A stretch of 64,000 bases of DNA, from the NCBI GenBank assembly GCA_910576775.1, contig CAJTJV010000001.1, positions 62,001 through 126,000 on the forward strand, given 5' to 3'. Source of the DNA: an uncultured Muribaculaceae bacterium. Lineage in GTDB: Bacteria > Bacteroidota > Bacteroidia > Bacteroidales > Muribaculaceae. A program made the position numbers and the translations under genes. Within the stretch, counting starts at the first letter, position 1. Each line of letters opens with the position of its first letter. A model generated the notes under the pieces. It was given only the letters and a program-made list of their open reading frames with translations. It had not been told where the DNA came from and searched no databases. Positions 53,641 through 62,405 of the stretch are shown here, in pieces.

Positions 53641-55182
53641 ATGTATTTTGTAATCATTATCGCCGCCGCAATAGTAGCCGCTGCAATAGCAGTGGGAATT
53701 ACTGTCGTCATGCAGAGACGCAACGCTCAGTCGCGGGCAACACTAATCATAACCGAAGCCGAGCGACAGGCCGAAGACCTCAAACGCGACAAAGTGCTTG
53801 AAGGCCGAGAGGAAGCTCTAAAGATTATTTCCGATGCTGAAAAACAGGCTCAGCAGAAAATGTCGAAACTTCAGTCTACCGAAGCCAAGATGAAGCAACG
53901 CGAACTGCAACTCAACTCCCAGCAGAGCGAGAACCAGCGCACACGCAACGAACTTGACACTCTCCGCCAGAATATCGAGGCACAACAGGCCGTCGTAAAC
54001 GGAAAACAGGTACAGCTCGACGAGCTCCACCGTCAGGCACAGGATCTTTTGGAACACATTTCCGGTCTTTCATCGGCTGAAGCCAAAGAAAAGCTCATTG
54101 AGAGCCTTAAAGATGAGGCCAAGACGGCGGCTGCATCGTATATCAACGACATAATGGACGATGCAAAGCTGACAGCCAATAAGGAAGCACGCCGCATTGT
54201 CGTACAATCCATACAACGTGTAGCCACAGAGACCGCTATCGAGAATTCCGTGACTGTATTCCATATCGACTCCGACGAGATCAAAGGTCGTATCATCGGC
54301 CGCGAAGGTCGCAACATCCGTGCACTTGAAGCTGCCACAGGTATTGAAATCATCGTCGACGACACACCTGAAGCCATTGTTCTCAGCGGCTTCGATCCGG
54401 TGCGCCGCGAAATCGCCCGTCTTGCCCTCCACCAGCTCGTCGCCGACGGCCGCATTCATCCGGCTCGCATCGAGGAAGTGGTAGCCAAAGTACGCAAACA
54501 GATCGAACAGGAAATCATCGAGACAGGCCAGCGTACCGCCATCGACCTCGGCATACACGGACTGCACCCTGAGCTTATACGCCTCGTAGGCAAAATGAAA
54601 TACCGTTCGAGCTACGGACAGAACTTGTTGCAGCACTCCCGCGAGACCGCCAATCTCTGTGCCGTGATGGCCTCGGAACTCGGTCTGAATCCCAAAAAAG
54701 CACGACGCGCCGGCCTTCTCCACGACATAGGCAAAGTGCCTGACGAAGAACCCGAACTGCCGCATGCACTCCTTGGCATGAAACTCGCGGAGAAATACAA
54801 AGAGAAACCCGAAATCTGCAATGCCATAGGTGCCCACCACGACGAGGTGGAACAGACCTCGCTTCTTGCTCCCATCGTCCAGGTCTGTGACGCCATATCC
54901 GGCGCACGTCCCGGCGCACGCCGCGAAATCGTAGAAGCATATATCAAGCGTCTCAACGACCTTGAACAGCTTGCCATGTCGTACCCGGGCGTGATAAAAA
55001 CATACGCCATCCAAGCCGGCCGCGAGCTTCGCGTGATTGTCGGAGCCGACAAGATCGACGATGCGGAAACAGAAAAACTCTCGTCGGAAATAGCACGTCG
55101 CATCCAGGACGAGATGACTTATCCCGGACAGGTTAAAATCACTGTCATACGCGAGACCCGTTCCGTAAGTTTCGCAAAATAA
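53641..55182 (+). CDS. rny: Ribonuclease Y
   Basis: A membrane-anchored endoribonuclease that starts mRNA decay. The 513-residue protein has one N-terminal membrane helix (3-23), a long coiled coil (about 30-190), a KH domain with DSDEIKGRIIGREGRNIRALE near 215, and an HD domain with the metal-binding LLHDIGK near 360 and GAHHDEVE. Length is standard. It starts 28 bases after a T-run hairpin and ends 6 bases ahead of the ricT gene, a partner that in Bacillus directly modulates RNase Y. Confidence 0.97.
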   Translation: MYFVIIIAAAIVAAAIAVGITVVMQRRNAQSRATLIITEAERQAEDLKRDKVLEGREEALKIISDAEKQAQQKMSKLQSTEAKMKQRELQLNSQQSENQRTRNELDTLRQNIEAQQAVVNGKQVQLDELHRQAQDLLEHISGLSSAEAKEKLIESLKDEAKTAAASYINDIMDDAKLTANKEARRIVVQSIQRVATETAIENSVTVFHIDSDEIKGRIIGREGRNIRALEAATGIEIIVDDTPEAIVLSGFDPVRREIARLALHQLVADGRIHPARIEEVVAKVRKQIEQEIIETGQRTAIDLGIHGLHPELIRLVGKMKYRSSYGQNLLQHSRETANLCAVMASELGLNPKKARRAGLLHDIGKVPDEEPELPHALLGMKLAEKYKEKPEICNAIGAHHDEVEQTSLLAPIVQVCDAISGARPGARREIVEAYIKRLNDLEQLAMSYPGVIKTYAIQAGRELRVIVGADKIDDAETEKLSSEIARRIQDEMTYPGQVKITVIRETRSVSFAK

Positions 55183-55188
55183 TCTGCC

Positions 55189-56541
55189 ATGGAACAAGCA
55201 GATAAACTGAATATGCCGCCGGTCAACGACGGCACTGACAAAGTACCCGAAAACGAGGTCTCCCCGAGGCCGCAATGCTGTAAAGCCAGCTTCGACTGCC
55301 GCAGGAACAAGCTCCACAGCTTCAACTGGCTCGAAGATATTCCAGGCGGATGCGCCGACAGCGAAATTGTCGAGGTGCAGTTCAAGAACACGCGCAAGGG
55401 ATATTACCGCAATTCCACTAATCTGCCGCTCTTAATCGGCGACCTTGTTGCCGTGGAAGCATCTCCCGGTCATGACATTGGCACTGTATCAATGACAGGC
55501 GCCCTCGCTGAACTGCGCATGCGCAAAGCCGGAGGCAAAAATGCATCTTCCGAAATACGCCGCATCTTCCGCAAGGCAAAGCCTAACGATATCGAAAAAT
55601 TCGAAGAAGCTAAGGCGCGCGAGGACGACACCATGATTCGCGCCCGAAAAATTGCCGACAGTCTGAACCTCAACATGAAAATCGGCGATGTGGAATACCA
55701 GGGCGACGGAAACAAAGCCATATTCTACTATATCGCCGACGAACGGGTGGATTTCCGTCAGCTTATCAAGATTCTTGCCGAAACATTCAAGGTGCGAATC
55801 GAAATGAAACAGATTGGTGCGCGCCAGGAAGCCGGACGCATCGGCGGTATCGGTCCTTGCGGACGTCCGCTGTGCTGTTCGCAATGGATGACAAATTTTG
55901 TTTCTGTGGCGACGAGCGCAGCCCGCTATCAGGACATATCGCTCAATCCACAGAAGCTCGCCGGACAGTGCGCCAAGCTTAAATGCTGCCTTAATTTCGA
56001 GGTCGACACCTATGTCGAAGCGTCCAGGCGGATGCCACCGCGCGACGCCCGTCTGGAAACTGCCGACGCCACATACTTCCATTTCAAGAGCGATATTTTC
56101 AACCGTCTTGTAACCTACTCCACCGACAAGAATATCGCAGCCAATCTCGTCACACTCACGGTAGAACGTGTATTCGAGATTATAAAACTAAACAAAGCAG
56201 GCGAGAAACCTCTTACCCTCGTGGAGGAAAACAGCGACAAGCCCAAGCAACGCTCTGAATTCGGTGACATTCTCGGAGAAGACGATCTCACAAGATTCGA
56301 CAAGAAAAAGAAAAAGCGCCGCAAGTCCGGGCAGAAATCCGGAGTAAAGAACGGCTCAACACCCAAGGAAAACGGTGCAGATCCCACCATAGAAGCATCT
56401 ACAGAACAGAAGCCGGAACAGAATAAACAACCGGCACAAGGAGACAGACAGCCTCAGGGCGAACGCAAGCAGAAACGAAAAGTCCGCAAACGCAACAACG
56501 ACAGAAACGCAAATACGGTCAATGAAGGGCCTAAAGAATAG
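55189..56541 (+). CDS. ricT: PSP1 domain protein, RicT-like
   Basis: A 450-residue soluble protein with a PSP1 domain. The RicT signature is complete: GGIGPCGRPLCCSQWM then LNPQKLAGQCAKLKCCLNFE, giving six Cys that match the Fe-S ligand region of Bacillus RicT (YaaT). N-terminal residues 1-60 hold two further Cys (PQCCKASFDC). The C-terminal 90 residues are a basic, disordered tail (KKKKKRRKSGQKSG and KQKRKVRKRN), typical for RNA binding. It follows rny by 6 bases and overlaps gldH by 20, so the three are an operon. RicA and RicF partners are not in the window. Confidence 0.9.
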   Translation: MEQADKLNMPPVNDGTDKVPENEVSPRPQCCKASFDCRRNKLHSFNWLEDIPGGCADSEIVEVQFKNTRKGYYRNSTNLPLLIGDLVAVEASPGHDIGTVSMTGALAELRMRKAGGKNASSEIRRIFRKAKPNDIEKFEEAKAREDDTMIRARKIADSLNLNMKIGDVEYQGDGNKAIFYYIADERVDFRQLIKILAETFKVRIEMKQIGARQEAGRIGGIGPCGRPLCCSQWMTNFVSVATSAARYQDISLNPQKLAGQCAKLKCCLNFEVDTYVEASRRMPPRDARLETADATYFHFKSDIFNRLVTYSTDKNIAANLVTLTVERVFEIIKLNKAGEKPLTLVEENSDKPKQRSEFGDILGEDDLTRFDKKKKKRRKSGQKSGVKNGSTPKENGADPTIEASTEQKPEQNKQPAQGDRQPQGERKQKRKVRKRNNDRNANTVNEGPKE

Positions 56542-57019
56542 AATCGCAGCTATAACTGTACTGGCGCTGACAGCGGCAGGATGCTCTGTCGGTGGCCATC
56601 ATGGAAATGGTGACGACAATTTTTTCAGTGCCTTCACCACTTTCCGAGATGCAGCATGGCCTTACGCGGAACCGCTGACATATGCTGTCGACACAATTGC
56701 CGACAGCGTATGCCCGTCAGGCGTGTTACTGCTTACTCTGCGCCACACCCACGGCTACGAGTTCAGTAACATCTGGCTCGAACTGAACTACGATCTCGAC
56801 GACAGTTGTTCACGCATCGACACCTTCAATGTCATACTCGCCGATGTCTACGGCAAATGGCGTGGAAGCGGCCCGGGAAACACTTTACGCATCAACGACA
56901 CTTTACGCACTGATATGCCACTCCGCCGACATCAACGCATAGGCCTACGCCACATAATGCGTACCGATACTCTGGAGGAAATCGAACAGATCGGCATAAG
57001 CTACCTGCCGGTAAAATAA
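56522..57019 (+). CDS. gldH: Gliding motility lipoprotein GldH
   Basis: A 165-residue lipoprotein: signal ITVLALTAAGC, acylated Cys 21, then the GldH domain with FTTFRDAAWPYAEPLTYAV, LLLTLRHTHGYEFSNIWLEL and YGKWRGSGPGNT. GldH was found in Flavobacterium gliding but is kept in many non-gliding Bacteroidota, so motility is not implied. It overlaps the ricT gene by 20 bases. Confidence 0.9.
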   Translation: MKGLKNRIAAITVLALTAAGCSVGGHHGNGDDNFFSAFTTFRDAAWPYAEPLTYAVDTIADSVCPSGVLLLTLRHTHGYEFSNIWLELNYDLDDSCSRIDTFNVILADVYGKWRGSGPGNTLRINDTLRTDMPLRRHQRIGLRHIMRTDTLEEIEQIGISYLPVK

Positions 57020-57040
57020 CTCTATATACGCCGACAAGGC

Positions 57041-57670
57041 ATGAAACATTTCGACAGCATACTTTTCGACATGGACGGCACTCTATGGGACGCCGTTGAC
57101 AGTTATTGTGCAGTCTGGAACCATACAATCGCCCAACTCCGAATGGATATCGGCCCTGTCACACGGGAAAAACTCTGCGCACTGATGGGGAAATCGCTCG
57201 ACGAGATTTTCAGATTGCTTACCGACAATGAAACCCAAAAAGCCGGTTTCATCGAAAGACTGTCGGCCAATGAAGCAGAAATGATGCCCAGTCTCGGCGG
57301 TCGGCTATATCCGGGTGTACGTCATACACTCGAGAAACTCTCGAAAGACCATCGGCTATTCATGGTAAGCAATTGCGACGTTTCCGGCCTGAATAATTTC
57401 TACAGCAGCACCGGGCTGGAGCCTTTATTCACCGACGGATTGTCGTACGGAATGACAAAACATGGAAAAAGTACGAACATACGCGCACTCACAGAGTTAT
57501 ATATGCTTGAAGCTCCGCTTTATGTGGGAGACATCAGGTCTGACTGCTCCGATGCGCACGCCGCAGGTGTGCCTTTCGCATGGGCTTCATATGGTTTCGG
57601 CAACGACGTCACCGAAGCAGACTATATACTGCGGACGATTGAAGATTTACTGACAATTTGCAAACACTGA
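57041..57670 (+). CDS. HAD family phosphatase
   Basis: A 209-residue HAD hydrolase with the Asp nucleophile and acid in LFDMDGTLWD, motif II as FMVSNCD, a Lys in MTKHGKST and motif IV YVGDIRSDCSDAHAAGVP. The cap is an alpha-helical C1 type between residues 15 and 80. Relatives are phosphoglycolate phosphatase-like, but the substrate cannot be told from sequence. It follows gldH by 21 bases and precedes the M24 peptidase gene by 1. Confidence 0.9.
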   Translation: MKHFDSILFDMDGTLWDAVDSYCAVWNHTIAQLRMDIGPVTREKLCALMGKSLDEIFRLLTDNETQKAGFIERLSANEAEMMPSLGGRLYPGVRHTLEKLSKDHRLFMVSNCDVSGLNNFYSSTGLEPLFTDGLSYGMTKHGKSTNIRALTELYMLEAPLYVGDIRSDCSDAHAAGVPFAWASYGFGNDVTEADYILRTIEDLLTICKH

Positions 57671-57671
57671 C

Positions 57672-58883
57672 ATGAAAGAAGCAAACGATTTCCTGCAAAT
57701 AAACCTGCTTGGTGACAAGGAGCAGGCACTGCGTCTGAACCGCATTTACAACGGTATGCGCGCAGCGGGCATCGAAGCAGCCATTGTACACTCGAACTCC
57801 AACATATATTACCTCACGGGACGTGTATTCCGCGGATATCTTTTTCTGAGCCTCACCCTATCCGCTCCCATATATTTCGTGCGCCAGCCCTCAACATTGC
57901 GTTCGCGTGCCGGCGAAACCGTATACCGTATCCGCAAACCGGAGGAAATTGCCGGGCATCTCTGCGCAGACAACATATCGACAGCTAACGTGGCTCTCGA
58001 ACTGAATACCACAAGCTATACAGAGACAATGCGCATCGCACACGCACTCGGGATGGAATTCCCGCAGTATGACATCTCGGGAGTACTCCGCGCAGCCAGA
58101 TCTGTGAAAACTCCGGCAGAGTTACATATGCTGGAAATTTCAGGAGAAAAACAAACCCTCGTCTATGAACGCATTCCACACCTATATCAGGAAGGCATGT
58201 CGGACATAGAGTTTCAGATAGAAATAGAACGTGCCTCGCGTCTTGAAGGCTGCCTCGGACTGTTCAGAATCGGAGGGCAGGAGATGGAGCTGTTCATGGG
58301 AAACGTCCTTACCGGCGAAAACGCCGACACCCCGTCGCCCTACGATTTCGCAATGGGCGGTGCCGGTGCCGATCCGTCACTGCCTGTCGGCGCCAACGGC
58401 ACTATAATCAGACCGGGATATCCCGTAATGGTTGATGTCAACGGCAACTATACCGGCTATATGACAGATATGACGCGTTGCTTCTACTCCGGGGAGCTAA
58501 AAGAAGAAGCTCAAAAAGCCAATTCGCTATCATCCGAAATATGTGATTCTCTCTCCGCCATGATGGTCCCCGGTGCAAAAGCCTCCGACCTATACATGCA
58601 GGCTCTAAAGATGGCAGAAGAGGCAGGAATGGCGGATTTCTTCATGGGACACCGTTCTCATGCCGGTTTCGTAGGCCATGGTCTCGGCATAGAGATTAAC
58701 GAGGCTCCTGTAATAGCGCCTCGCTCCAAAGATATTCTTTCAGAAGGAAACGTAATAGCTCTAGAACCTAAATTTGTAATTCCCGGTATAGGCGCCGTAG
58801 GAATCGAGAACACATATATTGTAGAAAGCAATGGTGGCCGCTGCATCACCAACGCTCCCAGTCGCCCTATGCAGCTTGACTGA
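57672..58883 (+). CDS. M24 family Xaa-Pro aminopeptidase-like protein
   Basis: A 403-residue pita-bread metallopeptidase. The N-terminal creatinase-like domain is at about 15-130. The catalytic domain keeps all five metal ligands: two Asp in VMVDVNGNYTGYMTDMTR, the His in VGHGLGIEINE and the two Glu in ALEPKF and GIENTYIV. No signal peptide, so cytosolic; it probably clips N-terminal residues before proline. It sits between the HAD gene and cca with spacings of one base each, a tight operon. Confidence 0.9.
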   Translation: MKEANDFLQINLLGDKEQALRLNRIYNGMRAAGIEAAIVHSNSNIYYLTGRVFRGYLFLSLTLSAPIYFVRQPSTLRSRAGETVYRIRKPEEIAGHLCADNISTANVALELNTTSYTETMRIAHALGMEFPQYDISGVLRAARSVKTPAELHMLEISGEKQTLVYERIPHLYQEGMSDIEFQIEIERASRLEGCLGLFRIGGQEMELFMGNVLTGENADTPSPYDFAMGGAGADPSLPVGANGTIIRPGYPVMVDVNGNYTGYMTDMTRCFYSGELKEEAQKANSLSSEICDSLSAMMVPGAKASDLYMQALKMAEEAGMADFFMGHRSHAGFVGHGLGIEINEAPVIAPRSKDILSEGNVIALEPKFVIPGIGAVGIENTYIVESNGGRCITNAPSRPMQLD

Positions 58884-58884
58884 A

Positions 58885-60321
58885 ATGAATCTCAAATCCA
58901 GACTAAAATTAAAAATATTCAGCACCATCTCGTCTGTGGCTGATAATATGGGCAGGGAGTGCTATATAGTTGGCGGTTACGTCCGCGACCTGCTGCTGCA
59001 CCGGCCTTCGAAAGATATCGACTTTGTAACAGTAGGCTCAGGAATCGAACTCGCCGAAGCTGTCGCAGCAAAGCTCGGGCACGGCACCCATACCGCAGTT
59101 TTCAGCAACTACGGAACTGCACAGGTACATCGTCGCGGCATAGAACTTGAATTTGTAGGTGCCCGAAAAGAATCTTACCGCCACGACTCCCGAAATCCTA
59201 TCGTGGAAGACGGCACTCTCGAGGACGATCTTGCTCGCCGCGATTTCACTGTCAACGCGATGGCAATCCGCATAAACGCGGAAGGTTTCGGAGAGATCGT
59301 GGACCGATACGACGGACTCGGCGATCTCGAACGACGCATCCTCCGCACCCCTCTCGATCCGGATGTGACATTCGACGACGACCCACTACGGATGATGCGC
59401 GCCGTACGCTTCGCCACGCAGCTGCAATTCGAGATTTATCCCGAAACCTTCGAAGCCATACGCCGTAACGCACACCGCATCGAAATAATAACAAAAGAGC
59501 GCATAAAAGACGAGCTTTTCAAAATAATGGCGGCGCCAAAACCGTCGACGGGTTGGCAACTGATGCTCGACAGCGGTCTATTGGGCTATATCCTCCCGGA
59601 GCTTGCCGCCATGAAAGGTGTGGAGGTTGTGAAAGGCCGCGCCCACAAAGATAATTTCCTGCACACGATGAAGGTACTCGACAGCGTCGCCGAGGTCTCC
59701 GACAATATCTGGCTACGGTGGTCTGCTCTTTTCCACGATATAGGCAAGCCAGTGACGAAACATTGGGACACAGAACGCGGCTGGACTTTCCATAACCACA
59801 ATTTCATAGGCTCGAAAATGGTAAAAACCATTTTCCGCCGCATGAAATTTCCTCTTGGTCCGGAACTGCGTTATGTAGCCAAACTTGTGGAACTGCACAT
59901 GCGCCCGATAGCCCTCGTAGAAGATGAGGTCACAGACAGCGCTGTGCGTCGCCTGGCAAACTATGCCGAAGAAGACCTTGCCGACCTGATGATTCTCGCC
60001 CGCGCCGACATAACAAGCAAGGACGAGGCCCGGAAAGCGCGCTATCTCGCCAATTTCGACATAGTAGAGCAGAAATTCCGCGACACCAACGCCAAAGACG
60101 CCGAACGCAACCGAAAGAATCCTGTCGACGGCACCGAGATAATGGCGCTTTTCGGGTTGCCACAAAGCCCCGAGGTGGGATATTTTACCAAAAATCTGAA
60201 ACAAGCCATCAAGGACTGCGAAATCGAGGACTCCCGAAAGGCCGCTTTCGCCTATCTGATTAAACTTGCGGAAGATAAAGGCATCAAACCTTTATACGAT
60301 CCTCTTAAAAACAATCTATAG
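58885..60321 (+). CDS. cca: CCA tRNA nucleotidyltransferase with HD domain
   Basis: Adds or repairs the 3' CCA of tRNAs; the tRNA-His gene here lacks encoded CCA. The 478-residue chain has the class II polymerase-beta head YIVGGYVRDLLL with the DIDFV metal Asps, RRDFTVNAMA, the DGLGDLERRILRTP motif and DPLRMMRAVRFATQLQF, followed by an HD domain (ALFHDIGKP near residue 285 with HMRPI). HD domains in these enzymes often add phosphodiesterase activity. The frame is open to 58831, but that overlaps the M24 gene; the ATG at 58885 begins the conserved head. Confidence 0.96.
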   Translation: MNLKSRLKLKIFSTISSVADNMGRECYIVGGYVRDLLLHRPSKDIDFVTVGSGIELAEAVAAKLGHGTHTAVFSNYGTAQVHRRGIELEFVGARKESYRHDSRNPIVEDGTLEDDLARRDFTVNAMAIRINAEGFGEIVDRYDGLGDLERRILRTPLDPDVTFDDDPLRMMRAVRFATQLQFEIYPETFEAIRRNAHRIEIITKERIKDELFKIMAAPKPSTGWQLMLDSGLLGYILPELAAMKGVEVVKGRAHKDNFLHTMKVLDSVAEVSDNIWLRWSALFHDIGKPVTKHWDTERGWTFHNHNFIGSKMVKTIFRRMKFPLGPELRYVAKLVELHMRPIALVEDEVTDSAVRRLANYAEEDLADLMILARADITSKDEARKARYLANFDIVEQKFRDTNAKDAERNRKNPVDGTEIMALFGLPQSPEVGYFTKNLKQAIKDCEIEDSRKAAFAYLIKLAEDKGIKPLYDPLKNNL

Positions 60322-60654
60322 ATGTACTATATCAGCAAGAGACTCGAAATATCGGCCGCGCACCGTCTGGAACTCGACTACGAGAGCAAGTGCACCTCCG
60401 TACACGGTCACAACTGGATTGTGACGGTACATTGCCGCGCCGCCGAACTGAACGCAAACGGTATGATCACCGATTTCACCCATGTAAAGAAACTTATCGG
60501 CGACAGACTCGACCACCGCGTACTCAACGATGTACTGCCTTTCAACCCTACCGCCGAAAACATCGCCCGCTGGATTTGCGACAATGTAGAACACTGCTAC
60601 CGCGTCGATGTTCAGGAAAGCGAAGGCAATATCGCCAGCTATGAAAAAGACTGA
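60322..60654 (+). CDS. queD: 6-carboxy-5,6,7,8-tetrahydropterin synthase
   Basis: A 110-residue enzyme that converts dihydroneopterin triphosphate to carboxytetrahydropterin in queuosine synthesis. The zinc-binding His residues are in SAAHRLELD and VHGHNWIV; the catalytic Cys is in SKCTSVHGH; a conserved GMITDFTHVKKL follows, and the Glu is in the end ESEGNIASY. It starts directly after the cca stop. QueE lies downstream with a 14-base overlap; QueC is not in the window. Confidence 0.94.
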   Translation: MYYISKRLEISAAHRLELDYESKCTSVHGHNWIVTVHCRAAELNANGMITDFTHVKKLIGDRLDHRVLNDVLPFNPTAENIARWICDNVEHCYRVDVQESEGNIASYEKD

Positions 60655-61201
60655 CAAATATCTCGTAAACGAGATTTTCTACTCCCTGCAGGGCGAAGGA
60701 TACTATACGGGGACTCCGGCGGTATTCCTCCGCTTTTCAGGCTGTAACCGCAAATGCTCTTTCTGCGACACTGATCATTTTCACGGACGAGAAATGACCG
60801 GCGAGGAAATAGCACGTGAATGCGCACAATACCCTTCACGCCACCTTGTCGCCACGGGCGGTGAACCGCTAATGCAGCTCGACAGCGCGCTTCTGCGCAT
60901 ACTCAAAGCAGAAGGATTCTACGTACAGATCGAAACCAACGGCAGTCTTCCGACGCCTCCGGAGGTCGATTGGGTGACATGCTCGCCCAAGGACGCGCCT
61001 TGGGAAATCAACCATGTTGACGAGCTGAAAATCGTCTATCAGGGACAGGATGTCGAGGAAACCGCACAATTCTTCGACACTCCGCACCGCTTTTTGCAAC
61101 CGTGTTCCGGTCTTAACATAAAGGAAACCATCGAATATATACTCGACCATCCGACATGGCGATTGTCGCTCCAAACCCACAAACTGCTCGACATCCGATG
61201 A
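60641..61201 (+). CDS. queE: 7-carboxy-7-deazaguanine synthase (radical SAM)
   Basis: The second step from QueD in the queuosine pathway: a radical SAM ring contraction. The 186-residue protein has EIFYSLQGEGYYTGTPAVF, the radical SAM cluster Cys residues in SGCNRKCSFCDTD (CxxxCxxC), and the GGE motif TGGEPLMQ. The ATG at 60641 overlaps queD; the frame is open to 60608. The stop overlaps the next start by ATGA. Confidence 0.95.
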   Translation: MKKTDKYLVNEIFYSLQGEGYYTGTPAVFLRFSGCNRKCSFCDTDHFHGREMTGEEIARECAQYPSRHLVATGGEPLMQLDSALLRILKAEGFYVQIETNGSLPTPPEVDWVTCSPKDAPWEINHVDELKIVYQGQDVEETAQFFDTPHRFLQPCSGLNIKETIEYILDHPTWRLSLQTHKLLDIR

Positions 61202-62382
61202 AACGTCTGCCGGCAATCATAGCGCTGCTAATCCTATGTGTGTTGCCGACGGCAGCACAGTTGCCGCGTATTTTCTTTGTCAACGCTTATCCCGGCAACG
61301 AAATATACCAGCTCGAAGGCCATTCGGCACTTGTCGTGGATTTCGGACACAGGGGCGAAGCTCTGGCATTCAACTACGGAGTGTTTGATTTCAACTCGCC
61401 CAATTTCGTATACCGTTTTGTAAAAGGAGAGACCGATTATATGCTGGCCGCCTATCCATTTCGCTATTTCATCGATGAATACCGTCAGGAGGGACGCCGT
61501 CTGGTGGCACATGAACTCGATCTGGACAGTGTGCAGACGATGCGACTCGTAAAACTGCTCATGGAAAACGTCCGGCCGGAGAACTGCACTTACCGATACA
61601 ACTATGTGAAAGACAACTGCGCCACGCGACCGTTGCGCGCTGTGGAGATGGCCGCCGGAGACAGCATAATCCTTGGCCCTGCGCCGTTCGAGGCCCAGAG
61701 CCTGCATCTGCCTACTTTCCGCAATATTATGCGTCACTACCACGCTAATTATCCGTGGTACCAGTTCGGTATCGACATAGCCCTCGGCTCAGGAATAGAC
61801 TCAGCAATCAACCGGCGTGACATGGCTTTTGCCCCTGCGGAACTTGACGCTATGCTGCAAGCGGCAACAATAAACGGCCATAGGCTTGTCAAAGAAAAAA
61901 AAGTGCTTGTCGATGTACCTTCCGACGCCGCCATAGAGTCACCAACGCCGTGGTATCTTAGCCCCATGACAGTTGCATGCCTCGTATTCATCGCCGCAGT
62001 TGTGCTATGTATAAGGGATTTCCGGCGTCACCGCGTCACCCGTTGGTTTGACGCGACGCTTTTCGGCATATATGGTTTCGCAGGATTGCTGCTGACGTTT
62101 CTTATTTTCGTATCCGTCCATGAAGCGACGTCGCCCAACTGGCTTTACATATGGCTCAATCCACTCTGTTTGCTCGTGCCAATACTCATCTACAATAAAA
62201 AATCCGCTAATTTCCTCAGAGTTTACCAATGTATCTACGGAGGAGCCGTGCTTCTTCTGCTTATTGTATGGCCATTGACTCCCCAGTCGGCCAATGCGGC
62301 CTTCTTTCCGCTGATGGGCGCCGCCATAGTCCGCGCAGCTTCTGACGCTTTTATCAAACCTAAACAGTACATAAAACGTTAA
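61198..62382 (+). CDS. DUF4105 family membrane protein
   Basis: A 394-residue exported protein: signal peptide MKRLPAIIALLILCVLPTAA, then a DUF4105 domain to about 260 with YQLEGHSALVVDF, NYGVFDFNSPNFVYRFVKG, YRYNYVKDNCATRP, where the His and Cys suggest an NlpC/P60-like catalytic site. Four membrane helices follow at about 262-280, 298-318, 326-345 and 354-373. The function of the family is unknown. It starts inside the queE stop (ATGA), so it is translated with queuosine genes, though a link is not evident. Confidence 0.85.
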   Translation: MKRLPAIIALLILCVLPTAAQLPRIFFVNAYPGNEIYQLEGHSALVVDFGHRGEALAFNYGVFDFNSPNFVYRFVKGETDYMLAAYPFRYFIDEYRQEGRRLVAHELDLDSVQTMRLVKLLMENVRPENCTYRYNYVKDNCATRPLRAVEMAAGDSIILGPAPFEAQSLHLPTFRNIMRHYHANYPWYQFGIDIALGSGIDSAINRRDMAFAPAELDAMLQAATINGHRLVKEKKVLVDVPSDAAIESPTPWYLSPMTVACLVFIAAVVLCIRDFRRHRVTRWFDATLFGIYGFAGLLLTFLIFVSVHEATSPNWLYIWLNPLCLLVPILIYNKKSANFLRVYQCIYGGAVLLLLIVWPLTPQSANAAFFPLMGAAIVRAASDAFIKPKQYIKR

Positions 62383-62405
62383 TAACTAAACAATATCTCA
62401 CTACT

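Noticed and set aside
54070..55317. 415-codon open frame on the minus strand opposite rny
   Set aside because: It is fully antisense to a clear ribonuclease Y gene, has a low-complexity Phe/Val/Cys-rich composition without a known fold, and no promoter. It arises from the codon bias of rny.
56522..57019. GldH as proof of gliding motility or of a type IX system
   Set aside because: GldH is kept in many non-gliding Bacteroidota and is not a core T9SS part, so it was not used as evidence.
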